Positions 8,354 to 18,400 of a DNA stretch of 64,000 nt are shown here, piece after piece. A model generated the notes under the pieces. It searched no databases. It was not told the origin of the DNA and saw nothing but the letters and a program-made list of their open reading frames with translations. A program made the translations under genes and the position numbers. Every line of letters begins with the position of its first letter. Position 1 is the first letter of the stretch. The DNA comes from Glycomyces amatae. GTDB taxonomy: Bacteria; Actinomycetota; Actinomycetes; Mycobacteriales; Micromonosporaceae. The stretch spans positions 124,001 to 188,000 of the forward strand of contig NZ_JAJLQZ010000006.1 of NCBI RefSeq assembly GCF_020991375.1. The letters are read 5' to 3'.

Positions 8354-9928
8354 ATGGCAGTGACGCAGCAGGAGATCGAGAATCGATTGTGGGACGCCGC
8401 CGACGAGCTGCGTGTGGCGATGTCCGAAGCGCAGTACTCCTCGGTTGTCTTCCCGCTGATGTTCTGGAAGTATCTATCGGACACCTGGGAGCACAACCAC
8501 CAGCAGTTCCTCGACGAGAATGAGGGATTGGAGGGTCTCTCCGCTGAGGAAGCCCATGAAATCGAGTACCGCGACTACCAGTCGTTCGAGATTCCGCTCC
8601 TCAACCCCGGTACGGTCCAGGCACGTCGCGCTTCTTGGTCGTCAATCCTCGCCACCATCACCCAACCCAAGCTCGGCGAACGGGTCCGCGCCTCCCTACA
8701 GGCTATAGAAACCGCCAACCCCGACAAGTTCTCCCGCCTCTTCGGATCCATGACTTGGACCGCAGAAGAGGTGCTGCCTGGGGAAGTGCTGGCTGCGGTC
8801 ATGCAGACGATGAATCGGGTCCCAAAGATGCACGAAGGCAACATGTCTCACGACGTGCTCGGCGGCGCATACGAGTACCTGTTGAAACGGTTCTCCGACG
8901 GGTCCGGCACCCGGGCCGGCCAGTTCTTTACTCCGCGCGAGGTTGTTGAACTTATAGTCGAACTTCTCGATCCCAAAGGCCATGAGTCGGTATACGACCC
9001 AACTTGCGGTTCTGGAGGCATGCTCATCGCTTCCGCGAACCTCTTGAAAGCCCACGGTGGCCGTGGCTATACCCTCCGCCTGCATGGGCAGGAAGCTGTC
9101 GTCGACACCGCCGGCGTGGCGCGCATGAACCTTTTCATGCACAATCTCACGCAGTTCAAGATCGAGGTCGGTGATACCCTCAAGGATCCGCGATTCAAGA
9201 GGCCAGACGGGTCCATCGAACAATTTGACGTGATCCTAGCCAACCCGCCGTACAGCCTGAAATGGAAGCCCTGGAAGAATGACCCGCGCGCCTTCGGCGG
9301 AGTGGCTCCTCCGTCGTCGGCTGATTGGGCCTTCGTACAGCACATGATTGCCAGCATGGACGCGGAGAAGGGACGTGCTGGCGTCGTCCTGCCACATGGT
9401 GTCCTCTTCCGCGGCGGTCAGGAAGCCGCAATCCGCCAGCGTGTCGTGGACGATGACCTTCTGGAAGCTGTGATCGGGCTCCCAGCGAACCTCTTCTACT
9501 CGACTACCATCCCAACCAGCATCCTCTTGTTCCGCGCCCCCGGAACCAAGGCTGAGGAGCGCCGAGAGGGGGTGCTGTTCATCGACGCATCTAAGCGGTT
9601 CACTAAGACCAGGAACCGCAACGTTTTGGCTGAAGCTGACATTACCGATGTCGTGGACGCCTACAGGTCGAAGTTTGATTCCGACGGCAACCCGATGGAT
9701 CATGGCGGACCGATGGGCTTCTCGGCGCGATTTGTGCCCACTGGCGAGATAGTACAAGGCGGCTACGATCTCAAGATCGGGCGATACCTCAAACAGTCTG
9801 CGGTCGAGCAGGAAGATCTCGGTGCAGTTATCGAAGCTTACAACCTCGCCAGGGCGGAGCGCCAGAAGAGCGAGCGGCACATGTTCAAGGTACTCGCCGA
9901 AGCGGGGATTGAAGGCTTCGATGAATGA
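8354..9928 (+). CDS. hsdM: Type I restriction-modification system, DNA methyltransferase subunit HsdM
   Basis: From the ATG at 8354 the protein has 524 residues (an in-frame GTG at 8303 would add 17). The N-terminal helical domain begins AVTQQEIENRLWDAADELR, a usual HsdM opening, which is why 8354 is preferred. Methyltransferase motif I is YDPTCGSGGML near residue 215 and motif IV is NPPY near residue 296, marking an N6-adenine methylase. It methylates the host's copies of the target site and, with HsdS, forms the M2S1 core of the complex. The stop overlaps the hsdS start by 8 bases. Methylation protects the element and host from the linked HsdR nuclease. Confidence 0.95.
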   Translation: MAVTQQEIENRLWDAADELRVAMSEAQYSSVVFPLMFWKYLSDTWEHNHQQFLDENEGLEGLSAEEAHEIEYRDYQSFEIPLLNPGTVQARRASWSSILATITQPKLGERVRASLQAIETANPDKFSRLFGSMTWTAEEVLPGEVLAAVMQTMNRVPKMHEGNMSHDVLGGAYEYLLKRFSDGSGTRAGQFFTPREVVELIVELLDPKGHESVYDPTCGSGGMLIASANLLKAHGGRGYTLRLHGQEAVVDTAGVARMNLFMHNLTQFKIEVGDTLKDPRFKRPDGSIEQFDVILANPPYSLKWKPWKNDPRAFGGVAPPSSADWAFVQHMIASMDAEKGRAGVVLPHGVLFRGGQEAAIRQRVVDDDLLEAVIGLPANLFYSTTIPTSILLFRAPGTKAEERREGVLFIDASKRFTKTRNRNVLAEADITDVVDAYRSKFDSDGNPMDHGGPMGFSARFVPTGEIVQGGYDLKIGRYLKQSAVEQEDLGAVIEAYNLARAERQKSERHMFKVLAEAGIEGFDE

Positions 9929-11135
9929 ACAGTCAGGGTGGAGCCAAAAAAAGCTCTCCGAAATTGGAGAATTTATTCGTGGTCGACGCTTCGTCAAGAG
10001 CGACTACGTAGAATCCGGACTAGGCTGCATCCACTACGCACAGGTTCACACAGACTTTAAGACGACCACAAGACTTCCCCTCACATTTCTGCCTGAGGAT
10101 TTCCGGACGCGAATGCGGCTTGCTCATCCCGGGGATCTCGTCATCGCAGCAACCAGTGAGAACGTTGACGACGTCGGTAAGGCAGTCGCATGGATGGGCA
10201 ATGATGATGTTGCCATTCACGACGACTGCTACATTTTCCGACACGAACTCGATCCCCCATACGTTTCATACTTTTTCGCGTCTTCTTTGTTCCAAAATCA
10301 GAAGATCAAGTATGTTTCTGAGACAAAAGTGGTTCGAATCTCAGGTGCAAACCTGGGCATGATTGAGATTCCCGTGCCCCCTCCAGAGATTCAGGTGCGA
10401 ATCGTCAAAATCCTCGGTGCGGTTGACAACCAGATCACCTCACTCGAAGCCGAGGCTCGGGCGCTGGCAGAGGTACTGCGTCGCCGTCGAGCCGACCTCA
10501 TCTCCAATGACTCGGTTGGAGCGGTGAGGGCTGAGGACGCCTTTGACTTCTCCACCGGTGTACGCCGGACGCCAGACAGGGCGTCCGGTCCGTACATGAC
10601 GCCGTATCTCCGTTCCGCGAACGTCGGCTACGGACGGCTAGACCTGTCCGATGTGCTCGAGATGAACTATGACCCCGTTGAGCGCGAGAAATTCGGGCTC
10701 CGCTATGGCGACGTGCTGGTGTCGGAGGGCAGTGCAAGTACGAATGCCGTCGGGATGCCCGCCATGTGGCGTGACGAGCTGCCAGCGCCTGTCTGTACCC
10801 AGATGACCCTTCTCCGGCTCCGGGCGCGAGAGGGAGTTTGCATCCCCGAGTTTGCCTTCCACTGGAGTATGTGGGCCTACGAGTCGAGAGCCTTCCTCGA
10901 TGTTGCGGGCGGCACCAACATCAAACACATCAGCGCTAAACGTGCCAAAGGCATGACCGTTCGCCTCCCATCGCTCGATCGCCAGCGCGAGATGGTGGCG
11001 GAACTTGATGCGCTGGGGTCTGCCTCGGAGGCGATCCGCGCGGAGGCCGATCGCCTCCGTGAAGTGCGGGCGAGATTGCTCTCGGCACTGCTGGAGCGCA
11101 CCATTGACATCGAGTCCGCCGAATTGGAGATCTAA
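9921..11135 (+). CDS. hsdS: Type I restriction-modification specificity subunit HsdS
   Basis: This 404-residue protein starts at the ATG at 9921, inside the end of hsdM (ATGAATGA), so the pair is translationally coupled. It has the two-fold arrangement of HsdS: a first target-recognition domain (residues about 5-170), a helical spacer containing ITSLEAEARALAEVLRRRR near residue 175-195, a second recognition domain (about 205-360), and a closing helix LREVRARLLSALLERTIDI. The proline-rich end IPVPPPEIQ of domain 1 matches IRLPSL-like ends of domain 2 (VRLPSLDRQREMV). It determines the bipartite DNA target; the target cannot be read from sequence. Confidence 0.93.
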   Translation: MNEQSGWSQKKLSEIGEFIRGRRFVKSDYVESGLGCIHYAQVHTDFKTTTRLPLTFLPEDFRTRMRLAHPGDLVIAATSENVDDVGKAVAWMGNDDVAIHDDCYIFRHELDPPYVSYFFASSLFQNQKIKYVSETKVVRISGANLGMIEIPVPPPEIQVRIVKILGAVDNQITSLEAEARALAEVLRRRRADLISNDSVGAVRAEDAFDFSTGVRRTPDRASGPYMTPYLRSANVGYGRLDLSDVLEMNYDPVEREKFGLRYGDVLVSEGSASTNAVGMPAMWRDELPAPVCTQMTLLRLRAREGVCIPEFAFHWSMWAYESRAFLDVAGGTNIKHISAKRAKGMTVRLPSLDRQREMVAELDALGSASEAIRAEADRLREVRARLLSALLERTIDIESAELEI

Positions 11136-11138
11136 GCA

Positions 11139-14100
11139 GTGGCGAAAGGCGTTCGAGAGCGCGAGTTCCAGAATCTGATGATCCAATGGTCCCTTCCGAT
11201 GGGATGGGAGTTCATTGCGGGCCGGGGATTGCCTCGTGAGATGACTCAAACCGTGATCATCAGCCAGTTGCGGGACACCATTGAGAGACTCAACCCTGAC
11301 GTAATCGACGGGTTCGACGTGGACGCGGTGGTCGAGGAAATCGTGGCCGCGGTCAACGCGGTCGATGGCGGACTTGTGCGTGGCAACGAGACGGTGCTCC
11401 ACCTCATGCGCGGCCGTAAGGAGTTCAGGGATGCCAAGGGCGATTGGCATGCCCTGAAGATCATCGATTTCGAGCATCCAACTGCCAACATGCTCGTGGT
11501 GTCGGACGAGGTGACCATTACGGTTCCGGGCAAGACCTCCCGTCGGTTCGACCTCGTGTACTGGGTCAACGGCCTACCGTTGGTGGTGGTCGAAGTGAAG
11601 TCGCCGACCGCGAAATCCGGGTGGGCCACCGCCGCCCGCGAGATCAACGACGTCTACGCCGCTGAGTATCCATGGTTCTTTACCCCGAACGTCTTCGCCG
11701 TCGCTTCCGATGGAGTGAAGCTGAAGTTCGGTGCCGCCGGCGCACCGTTGCATCTGTGGCAACCGTTTCGCTCCACCGCCGACGACGAGAACCTCTCCGG
11801 GCGCGACGACGTAAAGCGCTCGGTTGAACTGCTGCTGAACCCGACCATGGTCTTGGACATGCTCGCCAACTTCGCACTGTTCGACACCTCCGGAGACGGG
11901 GTGGACAAGAAGTACCTGCCCCGCTATCCGCAACTTGAGGCCGCGCACCTGATCCACGAGCGGGTTCTCGACGGCGGGGCGAAGGGCCTGATCTGGCACC
12001 ACCAGGGCAGCGGGAAGACCCTCGTCATGGTGTTCGCCGCCTCGCTGCTGCTGACCGATGTCCGCACCGAGTCGCCCACGATCATCTTGCTCTCTGACCG
12101 GCTCGATCTCGTTCGGCAGACCTCCGCGGAATTCACTTCAGCGATGGGTGCCAACTTCTTCCACCAGCCGCGCACCAGCAGGGAATTGCGAGCCCTGCTG
12201 GCAGACGACGTGCGCGGCGTGATTTCCACGACCGTCCACAAGTTCGCCGGCGCCGGGAAGGACCTGTCGACGCGGGACAACATTGTGGTGCTCGTCGACG
12301 AGGCGCACCGTACCCAATCACGCAAGGAAGAGTCTCTGGCGGGGCAGATGCGCGCGGCGCTGCCGAATGCACGGTTCTTCGGCATGACCGGCACCCCCAT
12401 CAGGAACCTCACCACAGACACCTTCGAACTCTTCGGCGGCGAGGAGGATCCGGGCCGGGTCCTGCACCGGTACACCGCGACCCGGTCGCTGCTCGACGAG
12501 GCGACCGTCCCGGTCATGCTGGAATCGCACCCTGTCCTGTTCGAGATGAACAACCAAGCGCTGCAAGACGAGTTCGACCAGTTCGCGCGAGATTTCGATC
12601 TCGACGATGTCGACGCCGAGACCCTGTCCCGCAAGTTCGGTCGCCTCACATCGGTGTTCGCCAACCCCGAGCGCATCCACGCGGTCTGCCAGCACATCGT
12701 GGACCACTACCTGTCGAGCGCCTACCGCAACGGACTCAAAGCCCAGGTCGTCGCCTACAACCGCGAACTGGCCGTGGCGTACACGGACAAGATCAACGAG
12801 CTGCTGGCCGGCTACGAGACCTCGCAGGTCCTCGAAGAGGTCGGGAAGCACGACCGCATCCGCGCCGAGGTCAACATCTCCGTCTCGGACGCCAAGACCG
12901 AGAGCGCCGCCATGAAGCCCTACCGGCTCTCCGAGGTCGAGGAGGAGGATCAGAAGCGGCGGTTCCTCACCCCCGACGACCCACTGTGCTTCCTGGTGGT
13001 GACCGCGAAACTGATGACCGGGTTCGACGCCCCGAACGAGGGGGTGCTCTACCTCGACAAGCCGATGAAGGACCACAACCTGTTCCAGACCATCACCCGC
13101 ACCAACCGCCCCTGGACCTCCCCGAACCGGTTTAAGAAGACCACTGGCGTGATCGTGGACTATATCGGCTTGGCCGAGGAGGTCCAGCGGGCCGTCGTCG
13201 ACCCCACCGCGGAAGAAGACGGCAAGGGCGGCGGCTTCGTCACCGACGTGTCCGAGCTGGTCAAGGAATTCCGTGCCGCCTTCGCCCGCATTGAAGACCT
13301 CCTCGCCGACGTCGACGACCTGGACCTTAACCACCACGGATACGAGTCCATGCGGGTCATCAACGTCTTCCTCGACGGCAACCCCGCAGCCGTCGAGGTA
13401 TTCACCAAGGACTACCGGTTCGCCGCGCGTCTGTATCCGCTCATCAACACAGACAAGCGGATCGCCAAGTACCGCGACGGGTTCGCACTGTTCGGCTCGG
13501 TGTACACGACGCTACTCAAGAAGTCGACCGACGAGGAACGGAAGGAACGGCTTAGTGAACTGGGGCCGATGGTCCTGGAAATCATCAACGCCCACGTCCA
13601 CTCCTTCACTGTGGTCGCTTCCCAAGAGGAGCCGCTCGTCCTTGACGCCCAGGGGATCGCTGTCCTCAAGGAGCTGCTGGCCCTGGTCCGCCGCAAACCT
13701 GGTAGGGATAAGCAGGAGACGCCGCCGTCCGCGGCGGAGATCCTGGATCGGATCAAGGAAGCACTCGACAAGGACGTCGAACCGGGATCGGCGAGGTACA
13801 CCGCCCTGGCGGAGCGGATCAAGCTGCTGCGGGACCGGATCATCCAGAACGCCCAGGACGCCCTCGATTTCCTGTCCGAGGCGCTGCGGATCGCCCGCGC
13901 CATCGTCAACGCCGGCAAGCACCCCGAGGAAGCCGTCGTCCTCGACGAGGATCATGTCGGAGTCCTGACGCGGATCATCCACGAGCACGCGCCGCCCGGC
14001 CTCACCGTGACCGAGCGGTACCTGGCCGAGGAGATCGACAAAGTCGTCACCCGTACTCTCGCCGGGTCGTGGGACAACGCTGACGCCCGTAACCGGGGCG

Positions 14101-14207
14101 TTCGCCGTGCTACCGCCGCGGTCTTCCGCAAGTACGCGCTGAAACCGGTCGGCGAGCCATACGACGCCACCGTCGCCTATATTGAATCTCATTACCTTGT
14201 CGACTAA
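11139..14207 (+). CDS. hsdR: Type I restriction endonuclease subunit HsdR
   Basis: The protein has 1022 residues from a GTG three bases after the hsdS stop. An N-terminal PD-(D/E)XK nuclease is indicated by RFDLVYWVNG and VVVEVKSPTA near residue 151. The superfamily 2 helicase has Walker A HHQGSGKTLVM near residue 289, VVLVDEAHRT near residue 386, FGMTGTPI soon after, and motif VI TITRTNRPW near residue 655. It translocates DNA and cuts unmethylated invaders. Length and order match intact HsdR, so the three-gene system appears complete. It converges on the next gene with only a 15-base gap. Confidence 0.95.
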   Translation: MAKGVREREFQNLMIQWSLPMGWEFIAGRGLPREMTQTVIISQLRDTIERLNPDVIDGFDVDAVVEEIVAAVNAVDGGLVRGNETVLHLMRGRKEFRDAKGDWHALKIIDFEHPTANMLVVSDEVTITVPGKTSRRFDLVYWVNGLPLVVVEVKSPTAKSGWATAAREINDVYAAEYPWFFTPNVFAVASDGVKLKFGAAGAPLHLWQPFRSTADDENLSGRDDVKRSVELLLNPTMVLDMLANFALFDTSGDGVDKKYLPRYPQLEAAHLIHERVLDGGAKGLIWHHQGSGKTLVMVFAASLLLTDVRTESPTIILLSDRLDLVRQTSAEFTSAMGANFFHQPRTSRELRALLADDVRGVISTTVHKFAGAGKDLSTRDNIVVLVDEAHRTQSRKEESLAGQMRAALPNARFFGMTGTPIRNLTTDTFELFGGEEDPGRVLHRYTATRSLLDEATVPVMLESHPVLFEMNNQALQDEFDQFARDFDLDDVDAETLSRKFGRLTSVFANPERIHAVCQHIVDHYLSSAYRNGLKAQVVAYNRELAVAYTDKINELLAGYETSQVLEEVGKHDRIRAEVNISVSDAKTESAAMKPYRLSEVEEEDQKRRFLTPDDPLCFLVVTAKLMTGFDAPNEGVLYLDKPMKDHNLFQTITRTNRPWTSPNRFKKTTGVIVDYIGLAEEVQRAVVDPTAEEDGKGGGFVTDVSELVKEFRAAFARIEDLLADVDDLDLNHHGYESMRVINVFLDGNPAAVEVFTKDYRFAARLYPLINTDKRIAKYRDGFALFGSVYTTLLKKSTDEERKERLSELGPMVLEIINAHVHSFTVVASQEEPLVLDAQGIAVLKELLALVRRKPGRDKQETPPSAAEILDRIKEALDKDVEPGSARYTALAERIKLLRDRIIQNAQDALDFLSEALRIARAIVNAGKHPEEAVVLDEDHVGVLTRIIHEHAPPGLTVTERYLAEEIDKVVTRTLAGSWDNADARNRGVRRATAAVFRKYALKPVGEPYDATVAYIESHYLVD

Positions 14208-14222
14208 TAGAAGCTCAAAGGT

Positions 14223-15116
14223 TCAGATACGAACGGTTGCTCTGGTGGTCCGAGCGCTCCCTGCGGTGTCGGTCCACGTCACTTCGCAATCGACGGATTC
14301 GGGCGATCCCATGGTCACTATCAGGGGAAGTCGGATCTCCTGACCCGGAGGAATCGTGCCAAGTGGGCCACCCTCCCGCGCCACACGCAGGAATGCACCC
14401 TCTGGCAGATCGATGAAAGCGAAGTCGACGTCAAAGGCAGGCCCAGGAGACGTGTTATGCAATACCAGCGACCATTTCCGTTCAGTCCTGAGGCGTCCCT
14501 TATTATCCGACTTCATGTTTTCGCGCACCTCGGATCGTGGCCACACCCCTACAGAAGGGTCTTCCTCCTGCGGTGTCTCGTTCTTTGAACTCTGGACATC
14601 TTGTTGGAACTGGCCAGTTGCGCGACTCAAGAAGCTGTTCAGGTGACCCACAAGCTCGGCTGCGTGTGGATATTCGAGAACAATGGCCTTCGTTCGGAGC
14701 TCATCGAGGTAATTGGCCAGCCGCTGTCGTTCGCTCAAGGCGGGACCGTTTAGGGGCGGACGGGGTGCTGAGTTGACCAAGACGGCAACTGGCTTTCCTG
14801 CTTCGACAAGGACCTTGATCTCCTCAGCGGTCCCTGACTCTGCCACACCGGTCGGTGTCCCAAGGCGGTCGTAGAAGAGTGCAATGGCCATGTCCGCCTC
14901 CTCCACGATCTGTGAATTCAGAACAGCCTGCGGTCGTTCCCCGAACTCAGCGACTGCGTGTTCAGTCCAGGACACAGGCAGCGCCGTGAGTCCCACAACT
15001 CGGCCAAAGTTGAGGTTCCACTGGCTGATCGTTCTCCGGATGACCGCCAGATCTCCCGTCGGCACGTCTCCAGGTGCCGAGATGAGGACGTGCAGTGCAA
15101 GGGTGGGATACGCCAT
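14223..15116 (-). CDS. DUF4062-like Rossmann domain protein, defence-associated
   Basis: This 297-residue protein has AGAGGAG six bases before its ATG. Residues 5-145 carry ALHVLISAPGDVPTGDLAVI, RPQAVLNSQIVEEADMAI, LFYDRLGTPT and SGTAEEIKVLVEAGKPVAV. That layout (short beta strand plus SAPGDV, then PQ..N.QI...D, RLGTPT and SGT.EEI) is the DUF4062 family, a TIR/SEFIR-like fold often found at the front of STAND proteins. Residues about 200-297 look like an immunoglobulin-like beta domain (SLVLHNTSPGPAFDVDF). No signal peptide or membrane helix is seen. It sits between hsdR and the TIR-STAND pair on the same strand as the latter, so a role as sensor or effector partner in defence is likely but unproven. 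Confidence 0.68.
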   Translation of the reverse strand: MAYPTLALHVLISAPGDVPTGDLAVIRRTISQWNLNFGRVVGLTALPVSWTEHAVAEFGERPQAVLNSQIVEEADMAIALFYDRLGTPTGVAESGTAEEIKVLVEAGKPVAVLVNSAPRPPLNGPALSERQRLANYLDELRTKAIVLEYPHAAELVGHLNSFLSRATGQFQQDVQSSKNETPQEEDPSVGVWPRSEVRENMKSDNKGRLRTERKWSLVLHNTSPGPAFDVDFAFIDLPEGAFLRVAREGGPLGTIPPGQEIRLPLIVTMGSPESVDCEVTWTDTAGSARTTRATVRI

Positions 15117-15443
15117 CGTGTCTCCTCTTTCGTTGCTGTCGACCTAGGGGCTACAGAGAGGCTTGTCTAGGCTCTTGGCGACCATCTTGCCGTAGCTGTC
15201 CGGACAGCGCTGTTATACACGATGCCTGCGGAGCAACAGGGGCGTGGCGTCGCGCACCGATGACGTCCATGGACGGACTAACCTGCCAAAACTGAAACCC
15301 TCTTTGAGAGCCGTGAGCAAGTGCCTACCTACGCTCATCTGGAAGCGCCCGGAACTGGCTGGCGATCTCCAATTTTTCGAAGATCTTTGCTCGTGCGGGT
15401 TTGTTGGTATCCCGCCCGAGCACTGCAAGAAGCCGGGCTGGTC
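15117..15443. other. Intergenic region between the DUF4062-like gene and the STAND gene
   Basis: About 330 bases contain no credible gene. The notable content is one copy of an 18-base direct repeat at 15402-15419. The region must hold the promoter of the minus-strand DUF4062-like gene if that gene is not cotranscribed with the STAND gene. Confidence 0.5.
15402..15419 (+). repeat. 18-base direct repeat, left copy
   Basis: TGTTGGTATCCCGCCCGA occurs here and, in the same orientation, at 20989-21006. The two copies bracket the STAND gene and the TIR gene. Confidence 0.75.
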
Positions 15444-18400
15444 CTAGATGGGCTCTGATTTTATCTCAGGAACCCGTGTAAGTTTGCCCAGTCCGGCTTC
15501 AGTAGGACTTGGCTCCAAGCGCCATCCCTGAGGCAGATTAAGTTCAGCATCCATAATCAGGAGTGCGTCTTGGCCTTCGAGAAGTCCAAACCAGCTGGTG
15601 TTTGCTCCGATGATTCGGCTATGGAATCTAGCTGATGAGAACACCGCGTCATCATTGAAAGTCGCGTTCTCGAAGCTCACGGCAGCATTGAAGGCCGTGC
15701 TCCTGTAGTACACACCGTCGGTGAAAGTCGCGTTCTCGAAGCTCACGGCAGCATTGAAGGCCGTGCTCCTGTAGTACACACCGTCGGTGAAAGTCGCGCC
15801 CTCATAGCTCGCGAGGCTGTTAAAAGTTGCGCCTCCGAAGTATGCGAGGCCGGTGAAGGTCGCAGCCATGAAGTATACGGCGCCATTGAAGATCACGCCC
15901 TCGAAGTACGCGGCGCCGTTGAAGGTTGCGTCGCCGAAGTCCGCGCCACCGTTGAAGATTGCGTCGCCGAAGTTCGCGGAGGTCGAGAAGGTTGCGTCGC
16001 CGAAGTCCGCGCCACCGTTGAAGATTGCGTCGCCGAAGTTCGCGGAGGTCGAGAAGGTTGCGTCGCCGAAGTCCGCGCCACCGTTGAAGATTGCGCCCAT
16101 GAAATCGGCGTCGATTATGCGGCAACTGCTGAAGTCGATCTGCTCAAGCTGGGCGCCTCGCAGGTTCAGTCGGGAGTGCGGCCAGTAAAGGTCCTCGCCG
16201 AGCTCCGGGTTGAGGTGGCGCTGCAGAATCTCCTGTGCGACCAGGCGGACCTCCCGTTCGGCACCGTTGTTATATTCGTCGGGCAACGGAAGCCCCATCG
16301 GTTCGACTTGACTGGAAAAGTGTGGACTGTTAGTCGCTGGCGCCGCCGATATAGAGGGAATCCGGAGGTACGCACAGATTTCGTCCAGAACTATCTGACT
16401 CAGATTCGCGTGCTGGTTGCCAATGCTTTCGAGATTGTGGAGCCCAGCGATGCGAACCCCTGGACTGTCTGAGCCAAGCTGTTTGACCGCGTGAATGTGA
16501 GCATCGGCGATCTGACTCTGAAGCGCGTCGCCCTCGGCAGTAGCAGTGTCTGAACTGGCTCTATCCTTCCATTGAGCGAGGTTGCTGCGGGTGGAGAGGG
16601 TGTCGGGGTGATCAGGCCCCAGCACCCGCAGTTGGTCTTGGAGCAGGGAGGCGAGTTCGGTGGTGGCTCCCGTCGCATCTCCGGCCTCGCCACGCCAAGA
16701 GGCGAGGTTGCTGCGGGTGGAGAGGGTGTCGGGGTGATCAGGCCCCAGCACCCGCAGCGCGTCATGCAGCAGGCTCTCGGTTGCGTTGAGAGCACCGCGC
16801 GCATCGCCGGCTGCTCCTCGCCAATGCGCGAGATTGTTTCGGGCGATAAGACTATAAGGGTGGTCAGGACCCATCACGCGCTCGAGATCATCCAAAGTTG
16901 CCGCATATCCGGCCATAGCGCCTGTTGCATCTCCTGCTTCACCTCGCCAGTAGGCCAGATTAGCCCGAGTTTGGAGAGTGTTGGGATGATCCGGCCCCAA
17001 GACACGGAGCATGTCTGTTAGCACCTCCACGAAATCACGAGATGCGCCCATCAGATCTCCCGCCTCGGCACGCCATTTAGCAAGGCTGCTGCGCGCTTCA
17101 AGGCTATAGGGATGAGCGGAGCCAAGCGTCAGTTGAAGATCCTGAAATAGCGCTCCAAATTCAGAAACGGCGCCGAGTACGTCCCCCGCCTTGCCGCGCC
17201 AGTTCGCGAGTCGAATCCTGGTCTGAAGAGTTTCTGAGTTATTGGCGCCAAGGATTTGGCATTGGCCTTGAAACACTTTACTGAGACCGTCTAGAGCTAG
17301 ATTTACGGCACCTGAGGCGCCTTGCCAGCTCGCGAGTTCTCTAAGTACATGGAGTGATTCTGTGTGGTTATTACCAAATCTATCAATGAGGATGTCATGG
17401 AGTCTTTCGAAAAACGAAATAGCCTGCGGCACATGCCCGGAGTACCCGAGGCTATTACCGATTTTGAAAAGAAGAGGATGAACTGACTCAATGATCAAGC
17501 CGCCAGATGCGTACGCATACAGGTAATTGCTATTGTCACGCAACACTGATTCTGACGCGTTCAGTGGCTCAGTCGACCACAGTTCGATCAACGCGTCCGC
17601 TGCCGCAGAGCTAATTGCATTGATCTCTTCGAGAGAAAGTGAATCCCGGATGCCACGTTGCGTCAGAACGTGGATCTGAATAGTCTCGCCATCATAGTTC
17701 AGCAAGCTAAGTCGATGGAGACGGCTTAGTGCCTCCAAGATGTTTTTTCGGTTGAGGAGAGCGGCATTTTCATTTCGACTGACGTCGCCTGTGAGGAAAT
17801 CCGATGCAGCATCAGTTCTAAAGAGTTCTGCTGGAATCCCGGAAGGTGAGAGAAAGCTGATGAACTGGAGGATGCGAAGCGGCAGGATTCCGAGATGTCT
17901 ATCGGCGGCAAGGTCTGCAGACATCATCCATACCGCGCCCAGCGAGACTAGTTGGTCATCAGGAAGAACTTCAGGCCGAAGTTCAGACAGTTTGGTTGAC
18001 TCATCAGCAAGCATTGAGCGGTATAGCGCAATAGTCATGCCAGGGTGGTCTTTGATATAAGAGGCGGCTTGCGCCAGGGCAAGCGGGAGGTATCCGAGCT
18101 CATTAGCTAGATCGGTCGATTCGGCAAGGGTGATCTTATCCCCACCGAGACGGTGCACTAGATATGTTCCTGCCTGTTGCGGGGTAAGAACATCAATGTG
18201 CAGGAAAGAGCGAGCATGCGAAACGAGGCTTGCATCTCGGCGGCGAGTCGTAATTATCGAACGACCCTTTGATGTGTTTGGTGGCCAAAGTCGCGCAATA
18301 TCTGAAGGATTTACGAGATCATCCAAAACAATTAGCCATTTCGGGCTCTGCGGCTGTGCAAGCCATGCTAGAAATTCGTACGCACGCTCTTCCGGATCCT

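Noticed and set aside
12318..13337. 339-codon minus-strand frame inside hsdR
   Set aside because: Antisense shadow of a well-defined HsdR with all helicase motifs in place.
15402..15419. CRISPR array suggested by direct repeats near the defence genes
   Set aside because: Only two copies of the 18-base repeat exist, 5.6 kb apart, and the other repeats are in-frame protein repeats without spacers.
15853..16188. Repeat-rich plus-strand frame opposite the pentapeptide region
   Set aside because: Its lysine-rich repeats simply mirror the tandem repeats coding for the STAND protein.
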